DNA from: Kibdelosporangium banguiense
GTDB taxonomy: Bacteria; Actinomycetota; Actinomycetes; Mycobacteriales; Pseudonocardiaceae
NCBI RefSeq assembly: GCF_017876405.1
Contig: NZ_JAGINW010000001.1
Coordinates: 8,879,203-8,943,202 of the forward strand
DNA length: 64,000 nt
Reading direction: 5' to 3'
Below are positions 50,967 through 60,613 of this stretch, one piece after another (within the stretch, counting starts at the first letter, position 1; the number at the start of each line of letters is the position of its first letter). A program made the position numbers and the translations under genes. The notes under the pieces were generated by a model. It saw only the letters and a list, made by a program, of their open reading frames with translations, was not told the DNA's origin and ran no database searches.

Positions 50967-52757
50967 GTGGAGCGTCGACTGCTGCGTCGAGCGGGATTCG
51001 CCGCCGGGGGCCTGTTGCTGGTCGCCGGTGCCGTGATCGCGCTGCGTAGCACCGACACTCCGGACGAGCGGAAACCACCCCCGCCCACGCCGGTCCAGAC
51101 CACCGTGAACGAGTTCGCCGGCGAGAGCGCACTGATACCGAAACCAGGGCCCCGGCCGGAGAAACCGGCGGATCTCACGCTTGTCCCGGGCCCACAGCGG
51201 TTGCAGGTCACCTGGGCTGACACAGCTCCCGGCTACGAAGTGCAGTTGCGCGGCGAGGGCGGCGTGATCCGCGACCAGCTGATCGCCGACAACGCGGTGC
51301 AGTTCGACGGCCTGGAGGACTCCGTCGAGTATCAGGTGCAAGTGCGCGCGGTGGATTCCTTCGGGCAACGGTCGGACCCGTCGACCTCGCGGCAGCGCCC
51401 TTCGGACAACCGGCCGGACGAAAGCAAATACGCCCTGATCGATCACTTCGACGGCGGGGTGGTGCCCGATCCCGCGCGGTGGCGACTGGCGAACAACGCT
51501 TCGTGCGCACGAATGTCGCGTGGTGTCGGCGACGACAGCAGCAGGCTGGTGATCAGTGCCGCGTGCGGCAACGACTCGGTCGCCCTGCGGTCACGCACTC
51601 CGTTGCAGCTCAAGGACATCGGCGGCGAGCTCGGCCGGGTGATGATCGAGACCGACTGCCCGGCCGTCGAGGGCGAGTTGCTGCTGGATCTCGTGCCCGG
51701 CCCAGCCGACCTGATCGACGACAACCTGCCACCCGGGACGCTGCGCGTGAAGATCACGCCGGAGTCGGTCACGCTGCCCGGCGCCGAACCGGTCGCGATC
51801 CCGCACCGGACCAGCCTGAGCTCAAGGTGGGAGCTCGTCCTGCGCACTGACGGCCTGTCGTTGTGGCGTGACGGCACCAAAGTCGCCGGAAGCGCTCATG
51901 TGCCCACGTGGACTTCCGCGACCCCGCTGTTCGGTTTCACCGGGCCGGCCAACGGGATGAGCTACATCGGAGTGGACGCGATCGGGCTTTCCAGTGCGGA
52001 CACACCCGTGTTCGTCGCGCCGCCCCGGATCACCGCGACCAACCCGGGCCAGAGCCCGAAAACCGAACTGATGGCCGGAGTGCTCGGCGGCCAGCTACGG
52101 ATGACCGTCCGCACGACCGTGCGAGAACCCATGATGCCGTTCACGGTCGAGATCGCCGGGCGCGTCTTCCCGGCAAGGCCCGCCGTCGACGGACACGCCT
52201 TCGCGCCGACGTTCCGCTTCCCGATCGTCGCCGACCTGCCGGCCGACGCCCTTGTCCTGTCCGACGATCGCCGGGAACTACGGCTGACCGTGCGCGGTGC
52301 CAATCCGGCGATCTCCCCGGTCGTGCAGCACGCCGAGGTCGAACTGATCCCGGACCCAGCCGGGCGGCAGTCCCCGGACCAGGCCCAGCCGACAGACGAA
52401 CCCGCCGAACGGCCCCGGTTGATTGTGGCAGCGCTGAGCACGACGTTCCTGGACGCAGCCGGCCACAAGATCGAGAACAACCAGCTCGCGTCCCGCGCCC
52501 GCGTCGTGGTCGAAGTCACCGCCACAGGCACAGCCATGCAGGCAGGCCTCGCCGGGATCGAGATCTTCGTGGACACCCAGCGCATTGCGGGCATCCCGAC
52601 CGCAGCCGACGGCCCGGGCATCGCCGGTCAGTGGCGGATCGCGCTGAACAGCGGCGCGTTCGCGCCAGGCCCGCACAAACTCGAGGTCAAGGCCTTCAGC
52701 ACAGACCCGAACGCCGCACCGGGCTACACCACCACAACGTGGTCAGTCCCGGGCTAA
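50967..52757 (+). CDS. Membrane-anchored or exported FN3-domain protein, unknown function
   Basis: A 596-residue protein. A basic N-terminus RRLLRR and a hydrophobic helix (about 10-26) form an anchor or uncleaved signal; a Pro-rich spacer (about 34-70) follows. An FN3-like module (about 70-140) contains YEVQLRGEGGVIRDQL and VEYQVQVRAVDSFGQRSDPS. A jelly-roll-like domain (about 155-350) and further beta-rich domains follow. I name no family for the rest. GTG start, 88 bases after the glycosidase-like gene, same strand. It ends within the stop of the convergent GntR gene. A cell-surface role is inferred from the neighbours. Confidence 0.75.
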   Translation: MERRLLRRAGFAAGGLLLVAGAVIALRSTDTPDERKPPPPTPVQTTVNEFAGESALIPKPGPRPEKPADLTLVPGPQRLQVTWADTAPGYEVQLRGEGGVIRDQLIADNAVQFDGLEDSVEYQVQVRAVDSFGQRSDPSTSRQRPSDNRPDESKYALIDHFDGGVVPDPARWRLANNASCARMSRGVGDDSSRLVISAACGNDSVALRSRTPLQLKDIGGELGRVMIETDCPAVEGELLLDLVPGPADLIDDNLPPGTLRVKITPESVTLPGAEPVAIPHRTSLSSRWELVLRTDGLSLWRDGTKVAGSAHVPTWTSATPLFGFTGPANGMSYIGVDAIGLSSADTPVFVAPPRITATNPGQSPKTELMAGVLGGQLRMTVRTTVREPMMPFTVEIAGRVFPARPAVDGHAFAPTFRFPIVADLPADALVLSDDRRELRLTVRGANPAISPVVQHAEVELIPDPAGRQSPDQAQPTDEPAERPRLIVAALSTTFLDAAGHKIENNQLASRARVVVEVTATGTAMQAGLAGIEIFVDTQRIAGIPTAADGPGIAGQWRIALNSGAFAPGPHKLEVKAFSTDPNAAPGYTTTTWSVPG

Positions 52758-53518
52758 GCCGGACCGTTGGTCAGCGGCAGGTTGAACGAGTAGCGCGACG
52801 CCCGGTAGACGTGCCACCCGTGTTCGACCACTCGGCCGGTGTCGTCGTAGGTGGTGCGCTGCATTGTCAGCAGTGCCGCTCCTGGCTTCTCGTCGAGCAG
52901 TTCCGCGTCTTGTTCGGTGGCCAGCCGTGCACCAATGTTCTGCTGGGCCGCGTGCAACCGCACGCCTGCGGACCGCAACAGCTGGTACAGGCCCTTTTCG
53001 CGCAACTCGTCGTCAGTCGGGTCGATGATGCCGTCGGGTAGGTAGTTGTTCATCACCGCGAGCGGCTCGCCGTCGCTCGATCGCACCCTCTTGAGTCTCC
53101 TGACACTCGTGAGGCCGGGTGCTTCGAGCAGGTCTGCCACGTCGGAGCCGGCGTGCTCGACCTGGTTGAGCAGAACGACGGACTCCGGCGTGCCGCCGAG
53201 TGTGGCGAGGTCGTCGAACAGGCTGCTCAGCCGCAGCGGCCGGGAGACCTTGGTCCGCACGACCTGGGTGCCGACTCCGCGTTTGCGCACCAGCAGCCCC
53301 TGGTTGACCAGGGACTGAATCGCCTGCCGGACGGTCGGGCGCGACATCCGCAGGCTGGCCGCGAGATCCACCTCGTTGTCCAGCCGCGTGCCCGCGGGCA
53401 GCCTGCCGTCCTCGATCGCGGCGTGCAGTTGCCTGGCGACCTGGAAGTACATCGGCTCGGGACTGCCCGGATCGACCACGATCTCGCGGGCCGGATCCCA
53501 GGCGGGGCTGGCGCTCAT
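52754..53518 (-). CDS. GntR-family (HutC/UTRA) regulator, probable inositol-pathway repressor
   Basis: A 254-residue regulator: GntR HTH at about 17-85 (GSPEPMYFQVARQLHAAIEDGRLPAGTRL, then AIQSLVNQGLLVRKRGVGTQV) and a UTRA ligand domain at about 100-245 (GEPLAVMNNYLPDGI; TMQRTTYDDTGRVVEHGWHVYRASRYSF). ATG 53518 is chosen as the family-length start; the frame is open further upstream. It is divergent from the inositol genes, with a palindrome between, and so is likely their repressor. It resembles actinobacterial IolR-like GntR proteins. It converges with the FN3 gene (stops overlap). Confidence 0.9.
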   Translation of the reverse strand: MSASPAWDPAREIVVDPGSPEPMYFQVARQLHAAIEDGRLPAGTRLDNEVDLAASLRMSRPTVRQAIQSLVNQGLLVRKRGVGTQVVRTKVSRPLRLSSLFDDLATLGGTPESVVLLNQVEHAGSDVADLLEAPGLTSVRRLKRVRSSDGEPLAVMNNYLPDGIIDPTDDELREKGLYQLLRSAGVRLHAAQQNIGARLATEQDAELLDEKPGAALLTMQRTTYDDTGRVVEHGWHVYRASRYSFNLPLTNGPA

Positions 53519-53555
53519 CCCGGGCAGCCTACCGCCATCCAGCAACAATGACCTA

Positions 53556-53576
53556 ATGTCCATATGTCTTGACATA
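53556..53576. promoter_or_regulatory. Candidate operator of the divergent GntR/inositol genes
   Basis: TATGTC-TT-GACATA (53563-53576) has perfect six-base arms, preceded by another ATGTC at 53556. It lies in an AT-rich patch between the gntR and aldolase starts. A GntR dimer at this site could control both genes. Confidence 0.6.
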
Positions 53577-53645
53577 CTCGCTCGCGGGTGGCAGCGTCGG
53601 AGTCGTACCGGCGGGGAGGACTGCGCAAGCTGGGAGAACCACAGA

Positions 53646-54515
53646 GTGTCTGACACAGTGCGGCGAATCGTCGACAAGCGGGTACGGGACCCCGAGGCGA
53701 TCGCCGAGGCGGCCGCGAACCGGGTACGGGCGAAATCACTGTTCAACAGCAAGGGCCGCACGATGATCATCGCCGCGGATCACCCGGCCCGCGGCGCGAA
53801 CGCCGTCGGCGGCGACCCGCTGGCAATGGCCGACCGCGGCCGGCTGCTCGACCGTCTCTGCATCGCCCTGGAACACCCGGGTGTGACCGGAGTGCTGGCG
53901 ACCGCGGACATCATCGACGACCTGCTGTTGCTCGGTGTGCTCGACGGCAAGACCGTGTTCGGCTCGATGAACCGCACCGGGCTCGCGGGCTCGGCATTCG
54001 AGATCGACGACCGGTTCGCCTGCTACGACGCCGAATCCATCGCCCGCATGGGTTTCGACGGCGGCAAGATGCTCACCCGCATCGCGCTCTCCGACCCAGC
54101 CACCCCGAGCGTGCTGGAGAACTCCGCGAAGGCGGTCAACGAACTGGCCGAGCGCAAGCTGATCGCGATGGTCGAACCGTTCCTGTCGACCTGGGACGAC
54201 GGCCGCTTGAAGAACGACCTCTCCCCCGAGGCCGTCATCAAGTCCATCACGATCGCCTCCGGACTAGGCCGTACCTCGGCCTACACCTGGCTGAAGCTGC
54301 CCGTGGTGGCCGACATGGAACGCGTACTCGCCTCATCGACCCTGCCGGCAGTCCTGCTGGGCGGCGAGGTCAAAGATCCCGACGCCGCCTTCGCCGCCTG
54401 GCAGGAGGCTCTTGCGCTGCCGACCGTGCAAGGGCTGGTAGTAGGCCGTTCCTTGCTGTATCCGCACGACGGAGACGTCGCCAAGGCCGTCAACACCGCA
54501 GTGGGGTTAATGTGA
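53646..54515 (+). CDS. Cgl0158-family (beta/alpha)8-barrel aldolase-like protein
   Basis: A 289-residue TIM-barrel protein of the Cgl0158/DhnA-like group found in actinobacterial inositol clusters, where it is thought to act as the 2-deoxy-5-keto-gluconate-6-phosphate aldolase (IolJ role). Seen: RTMIIAADHPARGANAVGG (about 37-55), ATADIIDDLLLLGVLDGK, LTRIALSDPATPSVLE, and YTWLKLPVVADMERVL with the Lys expected to form the Schiff base. It ends VVGRSLLYPHDGD. GTG 53646 has a GGGAGA site nine bases upstream. It overlaps iolB by four bases. The role is inferred from family and neighbours. Confidence 0.85.
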   Translation: MSDTVRRIVDKRVRDPEAIAEAAANRVRAKSLFNSKGRTMIIAADHPARGANAVGGDPLAMADRGRLLDRLCIALEHPGVTGVLATADIIDDLLLLGVLDGKTVFGSMNRTGLAGSAFEIDDRFACYDAESIARMGFDGGKMLTRIALSDPATPSVLENSAKAVNELAERKLIAMVEPFLSTWDDGRLKNDLSPEAVIKSITIASGLGRTSAYTWLKLPVVADMERVLASSTLPAVLLGGEVKDPDAAFAAWQEALALPTVQGLVVGRSLLYPHDGDVAKAVNTAVGLM

Positions 54516-55366
54516 ATCTCTATCGACCGGCGGGCAGCACCGCCGAAGGACCGTTCGATCTCGTGGTCACGCCGGAGTCCGCGGGCTGGGGTTTCTCCGG
54601 TCTGCGCGTGCTGTCCCTTGACGGCAGCACCCAGCAACTGTCCACAGGGGATAGTGAAGCCCTGGTCCTGCCGCTCTCCGGCAGCTGCACAGTCGAGGTC
54701 GACGGTGAGACGTTCGAGCTCACCGGCCGTACCGGCGTGTTCGACGGCATCACTGATTTCGCTTATCTGCCAAGGGATGCGGAGGTGACGATCACCGGCA
54801 CAGGCCGGTTCGCGCTGCCTTCCGCGAAAACCGGGAAACGGCTTCCTGCCCGGTACGGCCCTGCAGAGAATGTGCCGCTGGAGCTGCGTGGCGCGGGCAA
54901 CTGCAGCCGTCAGATCCACAACTACTGCCTGCCGCACACCTTCGACGCCGACCAGCTGCTGGTGTGCGAGGTCCTCACGCCGGGCGGGAACTGGTCGTCC
55001 TACCCACCGCACAAGCATGACGAGGCACGAGACGGCGAGTCCGAACTCGAGGAGATCTACTACTTCGAGGTCGCCGACGGCGGCATGGGCTATCAGCGGG
55101 TCTACGGCACCGAACAGCGTCCGATCGACGTGCTCGCCGAGGTCCGCAGTGGCGATGTCGTGCTGATCCCGCACGGCTGGCATGGGCCGTCCATGGCTGT
55201 CCCGGGCTACGACTTGTACTACCTCAACGTCATGGCTGGTCCTGGTCAGGAGCGTGCCTGGCTGATCTGCGACGACCCCGCTCACGGCTGGGTCCGCCAG
55301 ACCTGGGAGTCCCAGGACATCGACCCCCGCCTCCCGCTCGGGCGGACCCAGCGGCACTACCTCTAG
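54512..55366 (+). CDS. iolB: 5-deoxy-glucuronate isomerase IolB
   Basis: A 284-residue bicupin of the IolB/KduI family. The metal site is in YPPHKHDEARDGESELEEIYYF (His, His, Glu in about 169-189), with a second His in HGWHGP. It converts 5-deoxy-D-glucuronate to 2-deoxy-5-keto-gluconate in myo-inositol degradation. The GTG start overlaps the aldolase gene as GTGA, so the genes are co-translated. mmsA follows after eight bases. Confidence 0.95.
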   Translation: MNLYRPAGSTAEGPFDLVVTPESAGWGFSGLRVLSLDGSTQQLSTGDSEALVLPLSGSCTVEVDGETFELTGRTGVFDGITDFAYLPRDAEVTITGTGRFALPSAKTGKRLPARYGPAENVPLELRGAGNCSRQIHNYCLPHTFDADQLLVCEVLTPGGNWSSYPPHKHDEARDGESELEEIYYFEVADGGMGYQRVYGTEQRPIDVLAEVRSGDVVLIPHGWHGPSMAVPGYDLYYLNVMAGPGQERAWLICDDPAHGWVRQTWESQDIDPRLPLGRTQRHYL

Positions 55367-55374
55367 GAGCAGGC

Positions 55375-56836
<1,462 letters not shown>

Positions 56837-56859
<23 letters not shown>

Positions 56860-57175
56860 GAATCCACAGCGCGAGATGATCGGATAAGAAGCCGATGCCG
56901 CCGTGTGCCGGTTCGGCGAGTATCAGGTCGGCACTTGTCACCGGATGGCCGGACACCAGCAGGTAGTCGATGCGGTTGGCCGGCCGTCCGGCGGGCAGAT
57001 ACTCGGCTCGATAGGTCGGGCGATCAGTGCACGCGAACGGGTTCCTGCCACGCGCCATGGTCGATGATGTGCGGATAGAGCGTGCTGGTGCTGGCAATGT
57101 TGAAGTCGCCGCCGAGAATCGACAACGGCACGGAGTGGGCGATTCGCAAACGTTGCCTTGACATCGACGTCAAGG
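56837..57175 (-). pseudogene. Fragment of an endonuclease/exonuclease/phosphatase-family gene
   Basis: The minus strand encodes pieces of an EEP-family enzyme in two frames. In one frame, RLRIAHSVPLSILGGDFNIA contains the family GGDFN motif and runs on to a TGA near 57036. In the next frame comes NRIDYLLVSGHPVTSADLI and GFLSDHLALW, the family's RIDY and SDH motifs. A frameshift just before the first fragment's stop joins them logically. The 5' part is missing: an in-frame stop precedes the first fragment. The 3' end overlaps the end of mmsA by 23 bases. It is a remnant and not a working gene. Confidence 0.75.
57156..57175. promoter_or_regulatory. CCTTGAC inverted repeat upstream of the LLM oxidoreductase
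   Basis: CCTTGAC (57156-57162) and GTCAAGG (57169-57175) flank six bases, with TTGACA inside the left arm as a possible -35 box. MerR-family operators often look like this, but no MerR gene adjoins. It is 68 bases before the LLM gene start. Confidence 0.5.
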
Positions 57176-57243
57176 GCTAGCGTGGCCACGGCGGCCCGTC
57201 GGGTCAACAGCACGTCGGTCACCAGTCGGCAGGAGCAATCACA

Positions 57244-58101
57244 ATGAAGTTCGGGATCAGTTACAGCACGCCCTATTTCGGCGTCGACCCCGACAAAGTC
57301 GTGGCCTATGCGCAGCACGCCGAGGACTGTGGCTTCGAGTCGTTGTACATGCCAGAACACATCGCGCTGTACCGCGGCGCGAAAATCGGGCCCATGGAGC
57401 TGCCTCCGTCGCTGCCGTACGGTGATCCGCTGGATTGTCTGAACTTCGTCGCTGCTTCCACGCAACGCATCCTGCTTGGAACCGCGGTGTTGCTCCTGCC
57501 TTACCACCACCCGGTGGTCCTGGCCAAGCGCCTGGCGACCATCGATGTGCTGTCCAAGGGACGCATGCGGCTGCTGACCGTGGGTGTCGGCGCCCTGCCT
57601 GGCGAGGCTCAGGCGGTGGGGGTCGACTTCAGCACACGCGGCCGTCGTGCCGACGAGGCGATCGACGTGATGCGGCTGCTGTGGGCAGGTGGCGAAGACG
57701 GCGTCAGCTTCGACGGGGAGTTCTTCAGTTTTGACGGTCTATACAGCTTCCCGAAGCCCTACGGGGTCGCACACCTTCCGATCCACGTTGGCGGTTCGAG
57801 CCGGGCAGCCGCGCGCCGTGCCGGGCGACGCGGCAACGGCTACTTCCCAGGCGGGGCGCTCGCCCCGGACGAACGCCGCATCCAGATCGAACTTGCCAGG
57901 GCGACCGCGACCGAGGCAGGCAATAGCGCGGACACACTGGAGTACACCCGTTGGGGATCCATCGACATGTCCACCGACGCAGTCGAGGCACTCGCCGAGC
58001 AGGGCGTCACACGCATCGTCGTGAGCGCCACCACCGCCGACCGCGACCGGCAGCGCGATGAGATGTCCGCGTTCGCCGAGCGATTCGCCCTGACTCGATG
58101 A
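57244..58101 (+). CDS. LLM-class F420-dependent oxidoreductase
   Basis: A 285-residue flavin-dependent (luciferase-like) TIM-barrel protein. It begins MKFGISYSTPYFGVDPDKVVAYAQHAEDCGFESLYMPEH, with LGTAVLLLPYHHPVVLAKRLATID (about 79-102) and GRMRLLTVGVGALPGEAQAVG, all typical of F420-linked actinobacterial members. The cofactor and substrate cannot be told by eye. ATG 57244 lies downstream of a CCTTGAC inverted repeat and of the nuclease remnant. It appears monocistronic; the 184 bases after it hold no clear gene. Confidence 0.9.
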   Translation: MKFGISYSTPYFGVDPDKVVAYAQHAEDCGFESLYMPEHIALYRGAKIGPMELPPSLPYGDPLDCLNFVAASTQRILLGTAVLLLPYHHPVVLAKRLATIDVLSKGRMRLLTVGVGALPGEAQAVGVDFSTRGRRADEAIDVMRLLWAGGEDGVSFDGEFFSFDGLYSFPKPYGVAHLPIHVGGSSRAAARRAGRRGNGYFPGGALAPDERRIQIELARATATEAGNSADTLEYTRWGSIDMSTDAVEALAEQGVTRIVVSATTADRDRQRDEMSAFAERFALTR

Positions 58102-58285
58102 CTACCAGGCAGATCGCACGAACCCCCGGTCTGACGTACTGATCCAGCCGAACCCGGAGCCGGCCACGTGCGGAGATGTCGATCCTGCAGCGGCGTGCTC
58201 GACCCACACTGTCATGCTTGATGAGCGGACGATGCTGGACGGAGCTGGAACTCAGCGGCTGGCGACAGCGTGGTGCCGCCGCTGA

Positions 58286-58915
58286 CTAGTGACCGGTGGC
58301 CGTCGGCCCCGCGGGGTAGTCGAGGCCGATGGTCAGCAGGTCGAACGCTTGCCTGGTCAGCTCGGATTCCGGTGCTTGTTGGCCGGCCGCTCGCCAAGCG
58401 ACGACTGCCGTCTGTACCGCGCAAAGCGCTACCGAGGCCACCAGGTAGGGCCGGGGGTCCGCGGCCGGGTCGACTCCCATTCGGGCGCCGATCAGGCGTG
58501 CCACCTCGTCGAACCGGGTGGTCGCCCGCTCGATACGCGCGGCCGTCAGCGCGGGGTTGACCGAGATCACGTTCTGCAGGCTATGGAAGCGCGTGTCGGT
58601 CTCGTACGTCCGCATGACTTCGACCGCGGCCGTCTGCATCGCGGTCAGCACCGGCAGGTCAGCCGGTTGCGCGGCGAACGCCTCGAGCACCGCCGTGATC
58701 TGTTCGTCCGCGAGGGCCAGCGCGACGTCCTCCTTCGAAGTGAAGTACCGGAAGAAGGTTCGCGATGAGACTTCGACCGATTCGGCGATCTGGTCGATGG
58801 TCGTGGCCTCGAAGCCGTGGGTGCAGAACAGCGCCTGGGCCGCGTCGATCAGCGCCTCCCGCGTCCGCTGCTTCTTCCGTTCCCGCAGGCCAAGCTTCTC
58901 CATGCCGGCCAGCAT
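58286..58915 (-). CDS. TetR-family transcriptional regulator
   Basis: A 209-residue TetR: HTH at about 10-62 (REALIDAAQALFCTHGFEATTIDQIAESVEVSSRTFFRYF), then a C-terminal domain of the type usual in actinobacteria. ATG 58915 or the ATG four codons later may be used. It is divergent from the Ddn-like oxidoreductase gene, with two tandem TGTCA-N5-YGACA palindromes in the gap, so it probably represses that gene and itself. Confidence 0.9.
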   Translation of the reverse strand: MLAGMEKLGLRERKKQRTREALIDAAQALFCTHGFEATTIDQIAESVEVSSRTFFRYFTSKEDVALALADEQITAVLEAFAAQPADLPVLTAMQTAAVEVMRTYETDTRFHSLQNVISVNPALTAARIERATTRFDEVARLIGARMGVDPAADPRPYLVASVALCAVQTAVVAWRAAGQQAPESELTRQAFDLLTIGLDYPAGPTATGH

Positions 58916-58942
58916 ACGGCAATCACGTCATCGGCAGGCATT

Positions 58943-58974
58943 TGTCAGTTGACGACAGTTGTCACTGTTTGACA
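58943..58974. promoter_or_regulatory. Tandem TGTCA-N5-YGACA operators
   Basis: TGTCAGTTGACGACA (58943-58957) and TGTCACTGTTTGACA (58960-58974) share the pattern TGTCA-N5-(C/T)GACA and start 17 bases apart. They lie 27 bases upstream of the TetR start on one side and 11 bases before the ATG of the oxidoreductase on the other. Tandem TetR dimer binding would fit. Confidence 0.7.
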
Positions 58975-58985
58975 GTATTTTGGTC

Positions 58986-59456
58986 ATGCCAAAGCCTCCC
59001 CCGCCGACGTCTCGTTACTGGCAGCTGCAGCGACAGCTGACGCGGCTCAACACGTTCCTGTTCCACAAAACCGGCGGCAAGGTGGGCGGCTCGTTCTTCG
59101 GCGGCGCACCCGTGCTGCTGCTCCACCATGTCGGCCGCAAGTCCGGCGAGGCCCGGATCAGCCCCTTGATCTACCTCGACGACTCGCCACGGCTGGTCGT
59201 CGTCGCATCGAAAGGCGGCGTGGACGCACATCCGGCGTGGTTCCACAATCTGATGGCGATGGCGACCACCGAGGTGGAGCTGCCCGGCGGCGAACGTCGG
59301 CGGGTCCGTCCGCGCGTCGCCGAGGGCGCGGAGCGGGCCCGCTTGTGGGAGCGAGCGGTGGCGATCTACAAGCCTTACGCGACCTATGCGACCTACACCG
59401 AGCGGACGATTCCCGTAGTCGTACTCGAACTCGCCGAGGCCACGCCGACCGAATAG
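58986..59456 (+). CDS. Nitroreductase-family deazaflavin (F420)-dependent oxidoreductase
   Basis: A 156-residue Ddn-like split-barrel protein: NTFLFHKTGGKVGGSFFGGAPVLLLHHVGRKSGEARISPL (about 20-59) and VVASKGGVDAHPAWFHNLMA (about 70-89) are the family core, including the GxxGG and NxxA patterns. These enzymes use F420H2; Ddn activates nitroimidazoles and reduces quinones. ATG 58986 is preferred to the TTG at 58959, which lies in the operator. It is divergent from the TetR gene, its likely regulator. Confidence 0.92.
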   Translation: MPKPPPPTSRYWQLQRQLTRLNTFLFHKTGGKVGGSFFGGAPVLLLHHVGRKSGEARISPLIYLDDSPRLVVVASKGGVDAHPAWFHNLMAMATTEVELPGGERRRVRPRVAEGAERARLWERAVAIYKPYATYATYTERTIPVVVLELAEATPTE

Positions 59457-59855
59457 GCACGCCCCGGCCACGTCGATCACCGAACCGGCCATCCCGCACC
59501 AACACCAACGGGCTCTGATGCACCTACCGCAAGCCCGACCCCGCCACGGCGAACAGCCCGAAGGCGACGTCGAGCACTGGGTGCCCCTCCGCGCTCACCT
59601 CGACGAGCTTCGCCACATACTCACACACCACACCGTGAACGCGCTCTCATGCCGCGACGGGCGGTGTGACTGAATCCGTCACCTCGAATGGATTCAGGCT
59701 CGGTTCTCTTTGGCTAGGTCGTCGATCATCTCGTGCAGCCGGTCCGTGTCCGTCATGTCAGCAAGCCTGTCCGGTCGTTGGAGACGCGCACAACGCCGTC
59801 CCCACTCCGCCATCTGGGTTGGTGTTCGGCGCGTCCGTGCCCAGCCTGAGAGGCC
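59457..59855 (+). other. Intergenic region with a possible 51-codon ORF
   Basis: This 399-base gap holds no recognised gene. A possible short ORF (59518-59673, ATG start) would give MHLPQARPRHGEQPEGDVEHW and end SCRDGRCD. It has no clear ribosome site or family, so it may be chance. The region lies between the Ddn-like gene and the broken integrase and may be mobile-element debris. Confidence 0.3.
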
Positions 59856-60511
59856 ATGAAGCCCTCAGACCTGAACGACACGGTGTTGCGACTGGCGGCC
59901 CTGGCATACCTCGGCCGCTACACCGGTGTCTCGCGGACGCATTCGGAATCGGACCTGCGGATCTTCTTCGCCTGGTGCCAGGAGCGCGAGCTCACACCGC
60001 TGGCAGCAGAGCGAGCGCAGATCGAGCTGTACGTGCGCTGGATGCAGGAAGTCCGGCGGTTCAAGCCTTCCACGGTGTCGCGCAGGATATCGGTCGTTAC
60101 CGGCTTCTACCGCACCTGCGTCATCGACACAGTGCTCGAGCACTCGCCGGCGGAGTATGTGCGGCGGTCGGGCGGGCGATCGACCGGGCCGTCGGCAAAC
60201 GCGATCACGGCCCGATCCTGCTCAACCGGCGAGGCGTGCGGATGGACCGGCACTGCGCAACCCGGCGGCTACGCAGACTGGCCGAGGTGTCGGTGGTGCG
60301 GCTGCCGCGGATGCATCCGCGGATGCATCCGCACATGCTGCGCCATACCTTCGTGACCACCATGCTCGACGCGGGCGTCGACCTGCGGGACATGCAGATT
60401 GCGGCTCAGCATGTCGACCCGCGCACGACCATGCGCTACGACCGAGCACGCAAGAACCTTGACCGATACCCGAACTACATCCTCGCGGCATACATGGCAT
60501 CTGCAACCTGA
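59856..60511 (+). pseudogene. Internally deleted tyrosine recombinase (integrase)
   Basis: The N-terminal SAM-like domain is intact in one frame (MKPSDLNDTVLRLAALAYLG to SPAEYVRR, 59856-60163). After GCGG near 60161-60169 the coding shifts to another frame with AVGRAIDRAVGKRDHGPILL and the C-terminal end HPHMLRHTFVTTMLDAG, TTMRYDRARKNL, which carries the H-x-x-R box and catalytic Tyr. About 100 residues between, including the first catalytic Arg and the Lys, are absent. A 12-base tandem duplication (60311-60322, 60323-60334) adds a second RMHP. The deletion and frame change make it non-functional. This is a relic of a site-specific recombinase of a mobile element. Confidence 0.85.
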
Positions 60512-60580
60512 CACCCGATGCACTGTCCTGCCGATGAGCCCACATTGCGATGACGACGGTGGGTGTTCATAGGAGGATAT

Positions 60581-60599
60581 GTACGATACTGTATCGTAC
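60581..60599. promoter_or_regulatory. TetR operator palindrome
   Basis: GTACGATA-CTG-TATCGTAC has perfect eight-base arms around three bases and lies 14 bases before the tetR ATG, overlapping its ribosome-site region (GAGGAGG follows). This position fits autorepression. Confidence 0.75.
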
Positions 60600-60613
60600 C
60601 TTGAGGAGGTCCG

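Noticed and set aside
60311..60334. Direct repeats as a possible CRISPR or attachment site
   Set aside because: There are only two copies without spacers, explained by an in-frame duplication in the integrase relic.
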